From NCBI GenBank assembly GCA_002914845.1, contig JXTC01000088.1, positions 335,461-399,460 of the forward strand: 64,000 nt of DNA, in the 5' to 3' direction. The position numbers and the translations under genes are program-made. The notes under the pieces were generated by a model that saw only the letters and a program-made list of their open reading frames with translations, was not told where the DNA came from and made no database searches. Shown here piece after piece: positions 47,336 through 60,366 of the stretch. Within the stretch, counting starts at the first letter, position 1, and every line of letters begins with the position of its first letter. The stretch is from Trema orientale (taxonomy: Eukaryota; Streptophyta; Magnoliopsida; Rosales; Cannabaceae).

Positions 47336-50300
47336 ATGGCATTTTGGCTTAGAATCGGGAAATCTAAGCTAAACGGATTCTCAAACCAGTTCAAGACCAT
47401 TCATTATGCTTCATATACCGAATCATGTCTCAAACAGAACTCGTATTCGATCTTCATTCATAAAAGACCCACTGATTTTTGCAGTAATGTCAGGTTTTTC
47501 GCTGCTCCGGTTCAGGTAATGGTTTTTGAGTTCGGGTTTTCTAGAATTGGATTCTAGGTAGCTATACTGATCTTGGTTTCAGGTTGGTCTAGTGTGTGTA
47601 TATATATATATATATTTTTTGAAGGCATGATTGAATTGAGCTAAGTGTTAGCTTGGTTTGTAGATTATTTCGGTTTTGTTTTGAATGGGTAATGTGTAAT
47701 TTGGATTGAATTGTCAAGATTTTGAGGTTTTGCCTTTTGTGGGATGAATTAGGAGGTGATTTGGGTAGTATTGGCTTTATTTATTTATTTATTTATTTTT
47801 ATTTTTTTGGTGTTGATGACGTGTAGTTTCAAAACAAACCGAATAAGGAGGATAAGAAGACGACCGGACCTCGACTGAACGAGAAAATTACAGCTCATGT
47901 TGTTAGGCTTGTGATGGATAAAGGTATGGTAATCTCTATTTGACTGAAAATCTATGAGTTGCTAGCATATTCTGATTTGTATTTATATATTTATTATTTT
48001 TTTTTTCCTCTTTTGGGTTTAATGCGCAGAACATTCAATTGTTTCGAGGCATGAAGCTCTGGAACGTGCTAGGAGACTCGACCTTGATTTAGTTGAGGTA
48101 TATATATATATATAATTGTTTACTTACAATTAGTGTGAATTGAGTAAGAAACGAAGTACTGTGGGATATTGAATAAATTTGTTCTCTTTGATTTTACAGA
48201 TCCAAGCGGGCGCTGATCCGCCTGTCTGTAAAATAATGGACTTCCATAAAGAGCAATACCAGAAACAGCTAAGGGATAAGGATCGTGCTAAAAGCAAGGT
48301 ATGCTACAATGTGGTCAAAGTGGCGGATTTTACCTCTTTTTTGAAAGAAATGATTATGCTTTTGGAAAAGGGAGAAAAGCTTTCTTATGCATTAATCAGA
48401 TACAAATTGAATGAGCTGTTACAAAATTGTCTAGTATTTTCAAGCTTGGCAAGGTTGACAGATGGACCGGATTCATAAATATAGTTGTTTTGTTTGTTGG
48501 TTTCTAGTCATATTACCCTTAAAAAATTCTTTTGCAAAGCCATATCATATCTGGCAAGTAGACTTACAAGATCAATCACTAAATTATGTTAAAGAATAAG
48601 ATTTCCTGCAGCGATATTTTAATAGCTTTAGCTTGTATGCAGCCCGAGGTGACTTTGCGAACTGGAAGTTTTAAAGAAGTTAGGTTTTCTGGGAAAACTG
48701 TGAGTTGTTTCTTTTCATGCTCTGTTCTTAGTCCAGTTACCTTCCACAACTTGTTGAATTGTTGATGCATCTTGAAGCCTATTTGATTCAGGAACACAAG
48801 GACCTTCAGATGAAAGCAGATAGCGTGAAGAGATTAATGGAGGAGGGTTATCGAGTGAAGGTATTTTCTTTCACCATTTTTTTAGAAAATGGAATGATTT
48901 GTATTGTAGATATTGCTTATTATATATGTACCCATGTTGCGTGAGACGGTTGCATGATGTAGCAGTGGAATAAGGGCTTAGCTGCTATTTCATGTACAGT
49001 TAAGTTTTTCGAAGTTAAGTTTTTCGAATTTACGTGTAGTTAAAAAAGAAGCTCAACTTCACCGTAAGTTTAAGATTAGATGGTTGGTTTGAGATTGAGA
49101 TTATAGAACTCTATGGTAACTACTTTTAGTTATTTGATGAAGTGTATGGTTTTTACGTTCTCTCTTGACAAAACACTTGACGGCTTTCTAGCTCTCACAA
49201 TACCTTGATTTGAATTTTGAACTTTTATAAATATATGCTTGGTTCGTTTTGGGGGAAAACAATAGTTTTGAAGAAGCTGATATTTGGTTCTGCTGTTTAA
49301 TGTTCTTTTATTTATTTCAAAGGTGTGTTTCAGAAGATGTAATTCCATATGACATAATAGGGAAATTCTTCCAATAATTTCAATTTTTTTATGAACAGTG
49401 TAATGCCAGGGGTTCCGCAGATCAGGACTTATTAGGAGTATTATCTCGTCTGTCTGCCTTGGTAATATCACATCCTCTAAATTTGCTTATTTGAATATGC
49501 CCCTAGTTTTAGTATATTCTTTTTTCCGTGTACGTTTTTTTTTTTAAATGTTTTATTGGAACAATGATTTGTAGATTGAAGATATAGCGGTTGTTGAGAG
49601 TGGACCATTATTAGGGAAAGATGGTGCATATGTCATAGTCAGGCACGCCAAGTTCGGTCCAACAAAGAAAGGCGGTGGAAAAAAAATTAAGGCTCTAGAG
49701 GAAGCAAGCTCTGAAGTTCAAAAGGATGGTTTGACTCCTGCTTCTGATTCTCGCATTGCTATTGATGATGTAAATGCTGTAGACTCTGTTTTGGAAACCA
49801 ATGATGAGAGCTTTTTTGCTGAGGTCGGCCAATCTAGATCATCTTCAATGGGCTCCTCCAATTCAGATTTTCATGGTTCAGACGAACGGCATTCTTTCCA
49901 TGATTCTATAAGATCATTAGAGACTTCTGATATCACTGAAAATCGGTATCGAAAGGGTGGGGCTAGGAATCAATTTTCACCGACGCAAGGAATGGATAGT
50001 GGGAATCCGGGTATAAGACACTCAACCAGGTTGGATCACTTTTCAAATCAAGGCAGACAACCGCCAAGAGACACAAATTTCTCTCAGCAAACCAGGGAAA
50101 GCAAGGACGCTGTAACTAGTGCTCCAGGATTTAGAAACCGTAGGCCTCCTCCAAATGAAGCAACCAGGCGAGAACCATTTAGTCCTAGACCAGGTTATGG
50201 CATTTTTAGTGATTCCAAAGCTAATGCTCCAGGGAATCATGGTGTACAAGCAAACACTGGCGAGAATAGGGAGGAAAACCGCTACTATGGGAGGAATCCG

Positions 50301-50432
50301 ACGAGAGGCGGTCTTGCTTCAAATCAGAACTTTCCCAGTTCAAAATTTGAAGTAAGGCAACCCCCAAGTGATACGCATAGACAGGGTGGATGGGGGATGT
50401 TCAGCAGAGAGCCAAAATGCAACCCCAAATAG
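47336..50432 (+). CDS. Translation initiation factor IF-3, mitochondrial type (496 aa, 8 exons)
   Basis: Exons: 47336-47515, 47827-47923, 48030-48097, 48200-48298, 48643-48699, 48792-48860, 49399-49461 and 49575-50432; all junctions are GT-AG and the frame is continuous (1491 nt with stop). Residues 1-60 are rich in Lys, Arg and Ser with few acidic residues, as in a mitochondrial presequence. The IF-3 N domain follows (RLNEKITAHVVRLVMD, LDLDLVEIQAGADPPVCKIM, about residues 75-130). The C domain (about 147-250) has PEVTLRTGSFKEVRF and EHKDLQMKADSVKRLMEEGY. IF-3 binds the small ribosomal subunit, keeps it apart from the large one and checks the start codon. The last 220 residues are a low-complexity Ser/Gly/Arg/Pro-rich extension, known from plant mitochondrial IF-3 and absent from bacteria. 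Arabidopsis has a clear equivalent. Plastid rather than mitochondrial import cannot be excluded from sequence alone. Confidence 0.95.
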
Positions 50433-50646
50433 GATATCAGATAAAAAATAGATAGATTTTGTGACCATTGTTCCACAAATGACTGCTGATGCGAGGGGTG
50501 TTTGCCTTTGCCCCATCATCTGAGACGACTCCGAGACAGTTTTGTTCTCTTTCAAATATGTATTGCCTTATTTTTGGCAGGGTGAAGAAAATTTTCATAG
50601 TAGACGTAGTCCTACATATTTATTGTATCCTACATTACGGTGATTA

Positions 50647-50652
50647 ATAAAT
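50647..50652 (+). terminator. Polyadenylation signal AATAAA of the IF-3 gene
   Basis: AATAAA lies about 215 bp after the IF-3 stop codon, a normal position for a plant 3' end. Confidence 0.5.
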
Positions 50653-50795
50653 GTTCTAATTCTTAGATGAGGCCTTTGATCATTATATCACGATTTCTCT
50701 TGCCTTTCTCGTACATGCTTTCCTTGTTATTTCTCTAATATAAAATTTTTGCATGCTAGTCCCACACTTAGAACCACAAGTTGTCTTTTTTAACA

Positions 50796-51245
50796 NNNNN
50801 NNNNNNNNNNNNNNNNNNNNNNNNNNNNNNNNNNNNNNNNNNNNNNNNNNNNNNNNNNNNNNNNNNNNNNNNNNNNNNNNNNNNNNNNNNNNNNNNNNNN
50901 NNNNNNNNNNNNNNNNNNNNNNNNNNNNNNNNNNNNNNNNNNNNNNNNNNNNNNNNNNNNNNNNNNNNNNNNNNNNNNNNNNNNNNNNNNNNNNNNNNNN
51001 NNNNNNNNNNNNNNNNNNNNNNNNNNNNNNNNNNNNNNNNNNNNNNNNNNNNNNNNNNNNNNNNNNNNNNNNNNNNNNNNNNNNNNNNNNNNNNNNNNNN
51101 NNNNNNNNNNNNNNNNNNNNNNNNNNNNNNNNNNNNNNNNNNNNNNNNNNNNNNNNNNNNNNNNNNNNNNNNNNNNNNNNNNNNNNNNNNNNNNNNNNNN
51201 NNNNNNNNNNNNNNNNNNNNNNNNNNNNNNNNNNNNNNNNNNNNN
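50796..51245. other. Assembly gap, 450 N
   Basis: A run of exactly 450 undetermined bases separates the IF-3 3' end from the splicing-factor gene. It hides the latter's promoter and probably its first, non-coding exon. Open frames reported across the N run are artefacts. Confidence 0.99.
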
Positions 51246-51352
51246 GGGAATTTATTTTTTAATATTTATGTTTTTGTTGCAGATATTTAGCCCAGCTATT
51301 AGGATTTCCTGTGAGGTTTTGTCGCGACATTGTTTTGGTAGAATAGGCTTCT

Positions 51353-54300
51353 ATGGATTTTGACGAGTATGACTATCTGGAGAAAACTGTTGAAAATCCT
51401 GAACCCCTTAAGGATTCTAAGGAAACTGCCAATGGTGGTGAGGAGCTTGTGAAATCTGCTGATAAAGATCGCAATCGAAGTTCGAAGCGTAGAAGTGACG
51501 ATAAGGATGATGATAGGGAGCATCGCTCAAGGCGTTCAAAATCTGGTGAAGAATCTCGTGACCATGACCGGCATAAAGAAAGGGGCTCATCTCGTCACCG
51601 TTCACGGTCCAGAGATGGAGAAAGGGAGCGGCGCAGGAGTAGTCGGGAACGCAAAGAGAGGGAAGATAAAGATAAGGATAAGGAAGAAAGGAATGGGAAG
51701 GAGAGAGACAGAGAGAGAGATCGTGATAGAGACAGAGAAAGGAGAGAGCGTGACCGCGAAGGTGACAGGGAAAGGGACAGAGACAAGGATAAGGAGAGAG
51801 AGAGGTCACGTCGAAGCCGGAGTCATTCAGAAAGGCATCGAAGTGATCGGGATGAAAAAGAGCGGAGTCTTGATAGGGAACATCGAGAAAGAGATAGGGA
51901 GAGGGAGGTGCGGGAACGGGAAAGAGAAAGCAGGTATACTTTATATAGTTCTATTCTTACTTTATAATCTCCATAGCTATTGAAATGATTCTGTAGAAAT
52001 TTTGGGATTATTTGTAATTGCATTGTCAAACGCTTGTGAACCTTTATTTAATCAATGTAATTAGCGTTTAACAACCAATTCCTTGACCTTGGAAATTATG
52101 CACTTCTTTGCAATTATTACTTTAATGTGCGAGAATGAGCAAGCTGTCAGTTGCATAAGTCTTAAGATTGCATTTAAATGGAGTAATAATCATACCTCTC
52201 TGTTCATTGGTTTAGACATCGATTAATTATGCTCTTTAGTTGACTTTTGACTATGATGATCAAGGTCTCATTATGTACTTTCTTGGCCATCTTTACACTT
52301 GTTTTTTTAATTTCCCCACTCTGTTCTTCTGAAGTGACATGTTTATATTTTATTTTCTCAAATAATTGGATTTTCTGTTGGAACTTCATTTAGCGAATTC
52401 TCTTGGCCAGTGTCCTTCATTGTTTCTTTGACATCATCATCTTCTTTGCTTCCCTTTGCCATGGTCATGCATACAGTTTGATATCTTTGAGTCGCTTGGT
52501 TTTTCATAGTTAAGCAAAAAAAGTTACGCTTTCTGCGGCAGCCATGATAAATCAAATGTTCCTTTTCCTATTGGCACTACTTTTGGGAGGGAGCTTACAT
52601 GTTATATTGCTACATTTTTGGGTGGTCTGGTGGTTATGCTTGGCAATGGTCTTGCCTCGGAGGGTGGGTAGGTGGGTGGTGGTGGTGGTTAGACGCTATG
52701 GATATTTTTCTCCTCTGTTACTGAATTGAATTTGAGATATTTCTTAAGTGGTTATCAAGGCAATATATGTGTAATAGGGAAAATGCCTTCTCTCTGGCTT
52801 TGTCTGACTATTGGTCTCTCTTTTGAGATACTTTTAGATATTCTCTCCTCTATCCTGGAAGTCAACTCTTTTCTCTTGAGATAGTTTCAGACTTCTACTA
52901 CTTCTCTATCCTAGAAGTTAGGATGGGATATTTGCTTCTTACAGACTTACAGCAAAGCCAGTGAGCTGTGTTTACAATGATGTTTAGAACCCTGTTGAGA
53001 CTTTTGGAATTACATTGATGAACCAAAATATACATGCTAAAATTTGGTCGCTGTGTAACTATTTTGTCTTGGTTCGAGTGAACTCACTTGATGCCCGGAT
53101 ATTTTCTCCTCTTACTTCTAGAAACAACTTTTCATGTTTGTTTTCTTTGATTGTTTGCGAGCTCAAGTTGAACCAGGTATTATATTGCATGTGGAAGCAC
53201 ATCTATTTTGAAAAAAAAGTGTCTTTTAATTTCCTTTTTCCGTCATGAGTATAACTCTCGCTTCGTTAACGAGTTTTATACTTTATTCTAATTAACATTC
53301 TCCATAGGCTATCTTAAGGCTCATTAGTTACTTCAATTCTACTATTTGATAGCCAAATTCTGAATATTGATAAAGAATAGATTCTGGGAACTCGCAGATA
53401 TGCTAGAGCAGTCTTCAGATGGTCCTTCTGGCAATTGGGCCAGGCACAGGAACTCAGGTCGTGGGTCTTAATGTTTCTTCCTAAACTTTCTGGAATCTAG
53501 TTTAAAACCTTGCGACGAAGGATTTAGGGTTCTGTGTTGGAGACCAGTGGTGATGTCATGTTGTGATTTTCGTTATCCTCCACCTTTGACCTCAGTTGCT
53601 TAATTATATTTATTCTGTTGCAGAAATGCTGGTCAGGGAGTGATGGGCTTTGCTTAAGAGAAGCACTTCATCTTCCGGTGCTTGTGGGAAAACAGTCTTC
53701 GAGATTGGCCTTATTTTACAGTTTTTATTAAACTATAATAATTGTAACCAGTTTTCTGCCTTAATATAAGGTTAGGGGAGGCCACAGTTTCTCCAGTTAT
53801 TGCCTTTTCAAAGCCTAGTTAGCCATGCATTTTATTGCGTTTGAGCCAAGGTTGCAACTTTTGGAGGACCCCACATTTTTTTTGGTCATTACATCTGGAT
53901 GGGCTTTTTGAGTATTCTTTACCTAAATATGCTCCCAGCATCCTTTTACCAATGAACTACATCTTTTTTCAACTCATGTCCCTGGCAGGCTGCAATCATA
54001 AAGATCATCTAAGAGATTGCACCTATCCTTCATTGTACAACCTATTATTCTGCTGCATTGTGGTATTGCATCAATGTGATCTTGTTTGGAGAAATTGACT
54101 GTCTTCTCAAGTCCTAGGGTCTCAGTATTGTTCTATATGTTTGTGATTCTTTTTCTGGAATTCAAACGTTTAACAGGTTCCAATTATTTGCTACTAGGTC
54201 CTTTGGCACTCAATCCATGCAACACTGTGGTGCTGTTTACCTTTAAGATTGTGTTTTTTGTAGAAGGTACAAGACACTGTGATGCTTTTTCCATTTATAG

Positions 54301-57300
54301 TGTAGCTTGCACAAGGTAGATAATCTGTCAATTTGTTGCTTGGAGTTGGATTATTTAAATGACTTCCTAGGTGTCAATAACCCATTTTCTTAATTGCCAT
54401 ATTTTTCTGCAGGTTGATTGTTATCGAATTTCAAGACCTTGAGATCTCTTGTTTTATAATCTGCATGTATTGTTCGCCCTCATGTTAACTTTAAGCAGTT
54501 CTCTGCAGGACTATTTACATGGCTTCGACCTTTATGAGAGATGAGACAGTTTTTCTGCCGCATTGGAAATTTCTTTTTCCTCTCCATTTTCCTAAATTAA
54601 GGGATTTTTTGCCACGTTAAAATTGCTAATCATATTAGGATCCAAACCATGCTGTTCGTGGTCTTTAAATGTTCCGTGTTTCCTTGTTCTTTCTTTGGAA
54701 TAATTATATAAGAAATATATTGGCAACAAATGAATTTCAGTTCATTTTTCTCTCTTTTTATTGCAGAAGATATAAAGATAAAAAAGAGGAAGCGGTAGAA
54801 CCAGAGGTTGACCCAGAGCGAGATCAAAGGACAGTATTTGCTTATCAGGTAACCATTCTCTCTCAAATGCTTTAGAGTTTGTTTGCTCTTGATCTCAAAT
54901 TTTCAATTCACTGCACTTTTATACATGATGTAACTTTTTTTTTCCCTGTCTCCACAAACAAACATTGGCAGATTTGTCTGAAGGCAGATGAAAGAGATGT
55001 CTATGAGTTTTTCTCGAGGGCTGGCAAGGTTAGTATTTTATTCATTCTTATCTTGTAATTAATAGAATATGGTAAGTAACTCAAAAAGACTATATTATTC
55101 AAAACTAGGTCTTTTTTGGCGTAATGGTACTTGGGGGGCCTATTTTAAAAGTTTAAACCTAGTTAAATTGAACTGCAAAATAAATCCAGAGCTAAAAAGT
55201 AATAATAATAATAATGACAATTAACAAAATGAAAAAGAAAAATATTAAAATGAAGTAGTATGTCTGTTGGGTCAAAAAAATTGGTCCAACTTCATTTAAA
55301 AAGCCTAAACTAGGGCTGATTATATGGGGCTTAAGCCTTATGCGACTCAGAAGCTTACGCCTCAATGGACGATGCTTAAGCCTCATCATGTCTTAGTGAA
55401 GCGCAGCCTCATAGGCTTTTTTTGAACACCTCACCTCGAGGCGCGCCTCAAGGCTTGAAGCTCAAATGCCCTTTAAAACCATGATAACAAAATAAAAAAG
55501 CAACAATAAAGAACTGCAAAATGACTTTTTTCTTTGCTATGAATACTGCAAAATTGCTTTAAACAAAATGTTGCCAACTTACTGGTAGTTTCTGTTTTGA
55601 TTATATCTCATGTGCTAGATGTAGTAACAGTCTTGTGATTTTTCTTCCCAGAAAAGAAAAAAGAAGAAAAAAATCCCTAAATGTTTGTAGCTTTTCTGTT
55701 GATTTTATTATAATTTTTCAGGAGAATGTGCCACAATGATTTTCCATCTTGTAACAATGTAATACTTTTTTTTTCCCCAGGTTCGAGATGTACGTCTCAT
55801 CATGGACCGTAATTCAAGACGTTCCAAGGGAGTTGGGTAGGTTTCCATAACTAATCTGCTTGTACCTTTGTGTATTTATTTTATCATAAACCTTATAAGA
55901 TAGTTTTTAACTCATCAATATTAACTGATCTGCTTTTCTATATTTCTTTTTTAACTTATCAATATTAACTGATCTGCTTTTCCGTATCTCTTCTTTTGTT
56001 TCTTTAGTGAACATGACCTGGGTAGGTTTCTTATGTAGGTGATTAATTGTCCATAAGTTTAAATTTGTGGTTAATTTGGAAGTGGGATTAATGGCACAAA
56101 TAGTGATCAAGTAGTCAACAATGGGTATAAATATTTTCATTTTAAAGTATTTTCTTATGTTCAATTTGTGACTATTTTGGGAACCTAAATTCGTTTTCAT
56201 TTTGTAGGTATATCGAGTTCTATGATGTGATGTCAGTGCCTATGGCAATTGCCCTATCTGGTCAGCCTCTTCTAGGTCAACCAGTAATGGTTAAGCCATC
56301 AGAAGCTGAAAAGAATTTAGTTCAGTCAACTGCAACTGTTGCTGCTGGACCAGGTGGGCTTATAGGTCCGTACTCTGGAGGTGCTAGGAGGCTTTATGTT
56401 GGCAATCTACATACAAATATAAAAGAAGAAGATCTTCGTCAGGTAAGTATCTGTCTTTACTCGGTGGGTAGGAACTGTAATTGTGTCAATAAAAGAAACA
56501 GGCATAGGAAGTATAAACTTTAAATATGTATTCTGTATCTAGAAATATGTGTGCCAATGTATTGATGTTTTATCTCTGTATTATATTCAGGTTTTTGGGG
56601 CATTTGGTCCTGTTGAACTCGTACAGTTGCCTGTTGATGAAACTGGGCATTGCAAAGGTTTTGGATTTGTCCAGGTATGTGTGATCAGAAGTTGCTATCC
56701 TTGTAACTTTGCTGCCTGTGTACGGGGATTTTCAGTTAATTTATTTGTTTTCATCTATTCTTATTTTTAATTTGTTCTCTCTCAATCTGAGAATGTTCAG
56801 CCATCACACATGTAATTTCTAAGCTACAAGTTACCTCGTCTTATCTCATAAGCTTACGGAAAAAAAAAAATAATAATAATACTTATAAAAATTAAATGAA
56901 TATAAGAAGAAAATACTAAGATTTCGATGAACTGACTGAACAGATGGGACATCAGTAGCAATTTTCTTTTTCACATACAATATAAGATGCTGTTTCTTGC
57001 TGTTCATATTGCATATGATATTAAATAAATACAATGTTCTTTACCTGGGGGCACATCAAGTTGGCTGGTATGCTTAATAGATTCCTTTTGAATTTGTCAG
57101 TGGATTAACTAATTTCATTCTGCAGTTTTCACGTCTTGAAGACGCAAGAAATTCGCTGAGTTTGAATGGACAACTGGAGATTGGTGGTCGAACCATTAAG
57201 GTAACTCTGCGTATTTTGATACTTAAAATCTTTTTCTGAATATACACCTTGTTTTGGGGTTTCTCCTACATTTTCAATTTATTGCAATAAATTAATACTT

Positions 57301-58894
57301 TTTGTTGCGTTCAATTTTCACTGTTTGGTATTTCTGGATATTTCATATTCTTTTTACATGTCTTTTTCTAAGTTTTGAAATATTTAGATCTTTTTTAGCA
57401 GGCATTGCCCAAAGATTTATTGGGTTAACTAATGTTGTTATCAAACAAATTTTGAAAGCTTTCATTCTCCATGTCTATTCATGTGGTCCCTACATATGGT
57501 ACTGAATCTACTGTGTGTTGTTATTCTTGTATATTGCTGTGGTGCTTAAATGTTGTATGCTTCTGTCATCCACTCCTTATCTAAGGATCTTTTCCAAAAA
57601 AGAAATCTTTCTTTACTTCTCACAAATAGATCTGGGTGTATATCTGACCGAAATTCTTTCTTTTGTTTTCCCTTTTTCCTTTTTTTTTTTTTTTGTTTTT
57701 CATTTTCATTTTGTTTTCAGGTGTCAGCTGTTACTGATCAAGCTGGAATACAAGATGTTGGAGGGAACACGGGGGATTTTGATGACGACGACGGCAGTGG
57801 CTTGGTAGGGAGATTTTTCTTTGTTTACTTAATTCGATTAAAAACATATTTCAGTCAGTATCTTTGCCTTACAGGTTTCTAAACACACAAAAAAGTAGAC
57901 AAAAACAAAACATTTTTATTTCCTGTTGCTACCCTTGGTTGAAAATGTTCCCTAACTGAAAAAAATAAGGTTTTTGGCTCAACTAAAAGCAGCTGATGTA
58001 CATAATTTTCAGGCACTGAATGCACGTTCTCGAGCGCTGCTCATGCAGAAATTGGATCGGAGTGGCACTGCAACAAGGTTTGTATTTGTTGTTTGATCTT
58101 ACATGTTTTTGCTGTGATTGTTGATTAGTTGAGCTGACATCTCGATTGGGTGCAGTATTACTGGTTCCCTAGGCACTCCTGCTGTCAATAACAGTGGTCT
58201 TATTCTACCACCACCACCAATTCTGGGAGCTACTCCAGTGGCTTCTCCGCTTGCTGCTCCCCTAGCTCCTATTCCTGCTCTTGGAGGACTTCAAGCTGCT
58301 GCTGTCACTGTTCCTTCTTTAGATACAATTGGTGTTCCAAGTGAATGTCTGCTGCTAAAAAATATGTTTGACCCTACAACTGAGGTTGGTATTGCCTACC
58401 TATCTGAAGAGTACTTTCAGTTCTATGTCAGTTACTGGTTTTGTTACATGAATATTTTCTTTTTGGTAGACGGAACCAGATTTTGATTTGGATATCAAAG
58501 AAGATGTACGGGAAGAATGTTCGAAGTTTGGAAGTTTGAAACATATACACGTAGACAAGTAAGTCTTTGAAATTTATTTATTTATTTATTTTTATTTTTA
58601 TTTTTTTTGGGGTCATTGCTCACCAAGTTCTCGATGCTCTCTTTTCAATGAACAGGAACAGTGCAGGTTTTGTCTATCTGAGATTTGAAAATACACAATC
58701 AGCAATGGCTGCACAACGTGCTCTTCATGGGAGATGGTTTGCTGGGAAGATGATAACTGCAACTTATATGGTATTTACGCGCTGCTTTGGCCATGTAGTT
58801 TTATAATTGCCAAGTTTTCCTTTTCATTAAGAGCTCCAATCTTTCTATGCAGTTACCCCAGAACTATGAAGATAAATTCCCCGAAAGCAGATAG
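51353..58894 (+). CDS. CC1/RBM39-like splicing factor (597 aa, 13 exons)
   Basis: Exons: 51353-51933, 54767-54848, 54972-55028, 55781-55836, 56208-56442, 56591-56674, 57126-57200, 57721-57804, 58013-58077, 58156-58384, 58470-58558, 58656-58770 and 58853-58894; all sites are GT-AG and phases agree (1794 nt). Residues 1-40 are acidic, and 40-200 form an Arg/Ser/Asp/Glu-rich region of RS/RD type. RRM1 is at about 214-292 (TVFAYQI, KGVGYIEF) and RRM2 at about 323-395 (RRLYVGNL, KGFGFVQF). An Ala/Pro-rich linker follows, then a U2AF-homology motif at about 503-590 with the diagnostic RWF (ALHGRWFAGKMI). Family members act in the nucleus as U2AF65-related factors in 3' splice-site choice. The sequence TTGCAG at 51277-51282 suggests that a leader intron ends just upstream. 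Intron 1 is 2.8 kb and holds possible alternative exons. Length and domain order fit the plant family, whose Arabidopsis member is slightly shorter. Confidence 0.95.
53398..53457 (+). other. Candidate cassette exon in intron 1 of the splicing-factor gene
   Basis: Bounded by CGCAG and GTCGTG, this 60-nt block has no stop in the frame set by exon 1 (phase 2) and leaves the phase unchanged, so inclusion would add 20 residues (YARAVFRWSFWQL and so on). No expression evidence is available; it may be chance. Confidence 0.3.
53624..53657 (+). other. Candidate alternative terminal exon with early stop in intron 1
   Basis: After the acceptor TGTTGCAG, the exon-1 frame reads NAGQGVMGFA and stops at TAA (53655-53657). 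Splicing exon 1 to it, directly or through the 53398-53457 block, would yield a truncated protein consisting of the RS-type region only. Such isoforms are common in genes of splicing factors; here the call rests on splice-site appearance and phase alone. Confidence 0.3.
55290..55490. repeat. GC-richer dispersed repeat in intron 3 of the splicing-factor gene
   Basis: The stretch with AAGCCTTATGCGACTCAGAAG, GAGGCGCGCCTCAAGGC and CCCTTTAAAACCATG (each shortened) stands out in composition from the AT-rich intron and resembles a common plant dispersed repeat whose ends read GGGCTTAAGCC and TTTAAAACCATG. No target duplication is clear. Confidence 0.4.
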
Positions 58895-59569
58895 TGGCCT
58901 TGTCATCTGCTCTGGTCTAACTTAGTGGTGATTACCTTATAGCGATTTTCTTCAGCAAAAAGGATTTTCATCCTCGGGCCACGAATTGCAGATGGCAATT
59001 GAAAATCACTGTGATAAGTTTTGCTGCAGATAGGGCAGTTATTATTGCAGTGCAATTGAAATTTAGGATATTGTTTGTACTTTGTAGAATAATTGCTGCT
59101 CTCGTTTGACTAGGTTCTTGGCGGCCTTCTTACCATCTTCTGAATTCATTTTGGTGCTAGTTACAGTTTTGTTTAAACAAAGTTGGTACTTACCTAATCA
59201 CGCTATACTGTTCGATCGGTGTGTTATATATAAGGTTGACCAAGGGAAAGAACTTGCTTGGCAATTGGCATGGGGTCTACACCAATTTAATCTCTACCGT
59301 TAGGTAGTGGGGACTTTTGATATCCTTAATCATCATCATGCATCTTATATTGTTACTGAAAACGACGTTTTAGATTGTATTATAATCTTCATAATAAGGA
59401 GCAGAAAATTAGTTGGATGGAAATCAGACGTCAGTGGTTATCGTTAACACATACCAACTATCGGGACGGTAATGGTAACGAACAAATTTTTAGCACACTA
59501 GCTAAAGTTACGCCTACAGCTTACGTGAAGGACTCGAAGTTAATTTTTTGATTTTCAACTTTGAAATAA

Positions 59570-59950
59570 AAGTGGAAAACGACATTGAAAATATGAAACG
59601 ACAATAAAGTAAAAAAAATGTAGAGCAATGGACCGGGCACAGAAACGCTGAAAATGACGATAAAATTCCAGTGTTGAATGACAACAGGTGTAAACGACCA
59701 TAATTGTACCCTATCAGCTGAAAGCGACAAGATAACTGGAAACGACTTCTAACCCTTGCCAACGACAATAAACTGAAACGATACAAACACTATAAACGAC
59801 AATAAATGTAAGCGACACAATTACCATTAAACAACGAAAAAAATTAAGTGACGCACTTCAATAACGAAAAACAATAGTGATAAACGACAATAAACCACAA
59901 ACGGCTTAAAAAAGCATAATATAAACCAAAAACGACAATAGATGCGCGAA
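59570..59950. repeat. Array of AACGACAATAAA-like motifs
   Basis: Roughly 15-18 copies of AAACGACAATAAA or close forms (AAACGACATTG, AAACGACCATAA, AAGCGACAAGATA, AAACGACTTC) occur every 15-30 bp, all in the same orientation. The spacing is irregular, so it is not a clean satellite. The same motif recurs at 63893-63960, beyond the monooxygenase gene. Confidence 0.75.
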
Positions 59951-60138
59951 CCAGATACAAGATATTACTCGAAATTTCAAGCAAAGTGAAAAAACAAATG
60001 TTACTAAGACATGTATAATTTTGGTCGGACTTAATTAGATGAGTAACTGGTAAACTAACAAACAATCAAAATAATATATTGTACTTACTAAGAAGATGAA
60101 GCAAAAACAATTAACAAGATGCATTGAATACTGTTTTT

Positions 60139-60366
60139 TGCTTTTAATTTTTTTTAACCTTAAAATAACTACATTGTTGCAAGCAAATAGAAAGATCCAT
60201 CGAATTCTTTCACTCATACTAGGTGCATTGAATATGAATATATATAATATTAAATAGATAATAAATTAATACGGCATAAAGCTTTTAAATTTTTTTAACC
60301 TTCAAAATATCACTACTTTGTTGCGACTTGCAAGCAGAAAGAAAGATTCATGGAACTCTTTTCACA
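60139..60366. repeat. Two diverged copies of an about 75-85-bp block
   Basis: GCTTTTAATTTTTTTTAACC...AAGATCCATCGAATTC (60139-60212) is repeated with changes as GCTTTTAAATTTTTTTAACC...AAGATTCATGGAACTC (60281-60366). Confidence 0.7.

Noticed and set aside
51417-51809. Antisense and alternate-frame Arg/Ser/Leu-rich open frames over the first coding exon of the splicing-factor gene
   Set aside because: They are shadows of the RS-type repeats; the sense frame alone joins to conserved RRM exons.
53407-53657. A separate small gene in intron 1 of the splicing-factor gene starting at an internal ATG
   Set aside because: The apparent peptide frame does not continue across the second splice junction in phase; the exon-1 frame explains both blocks better.
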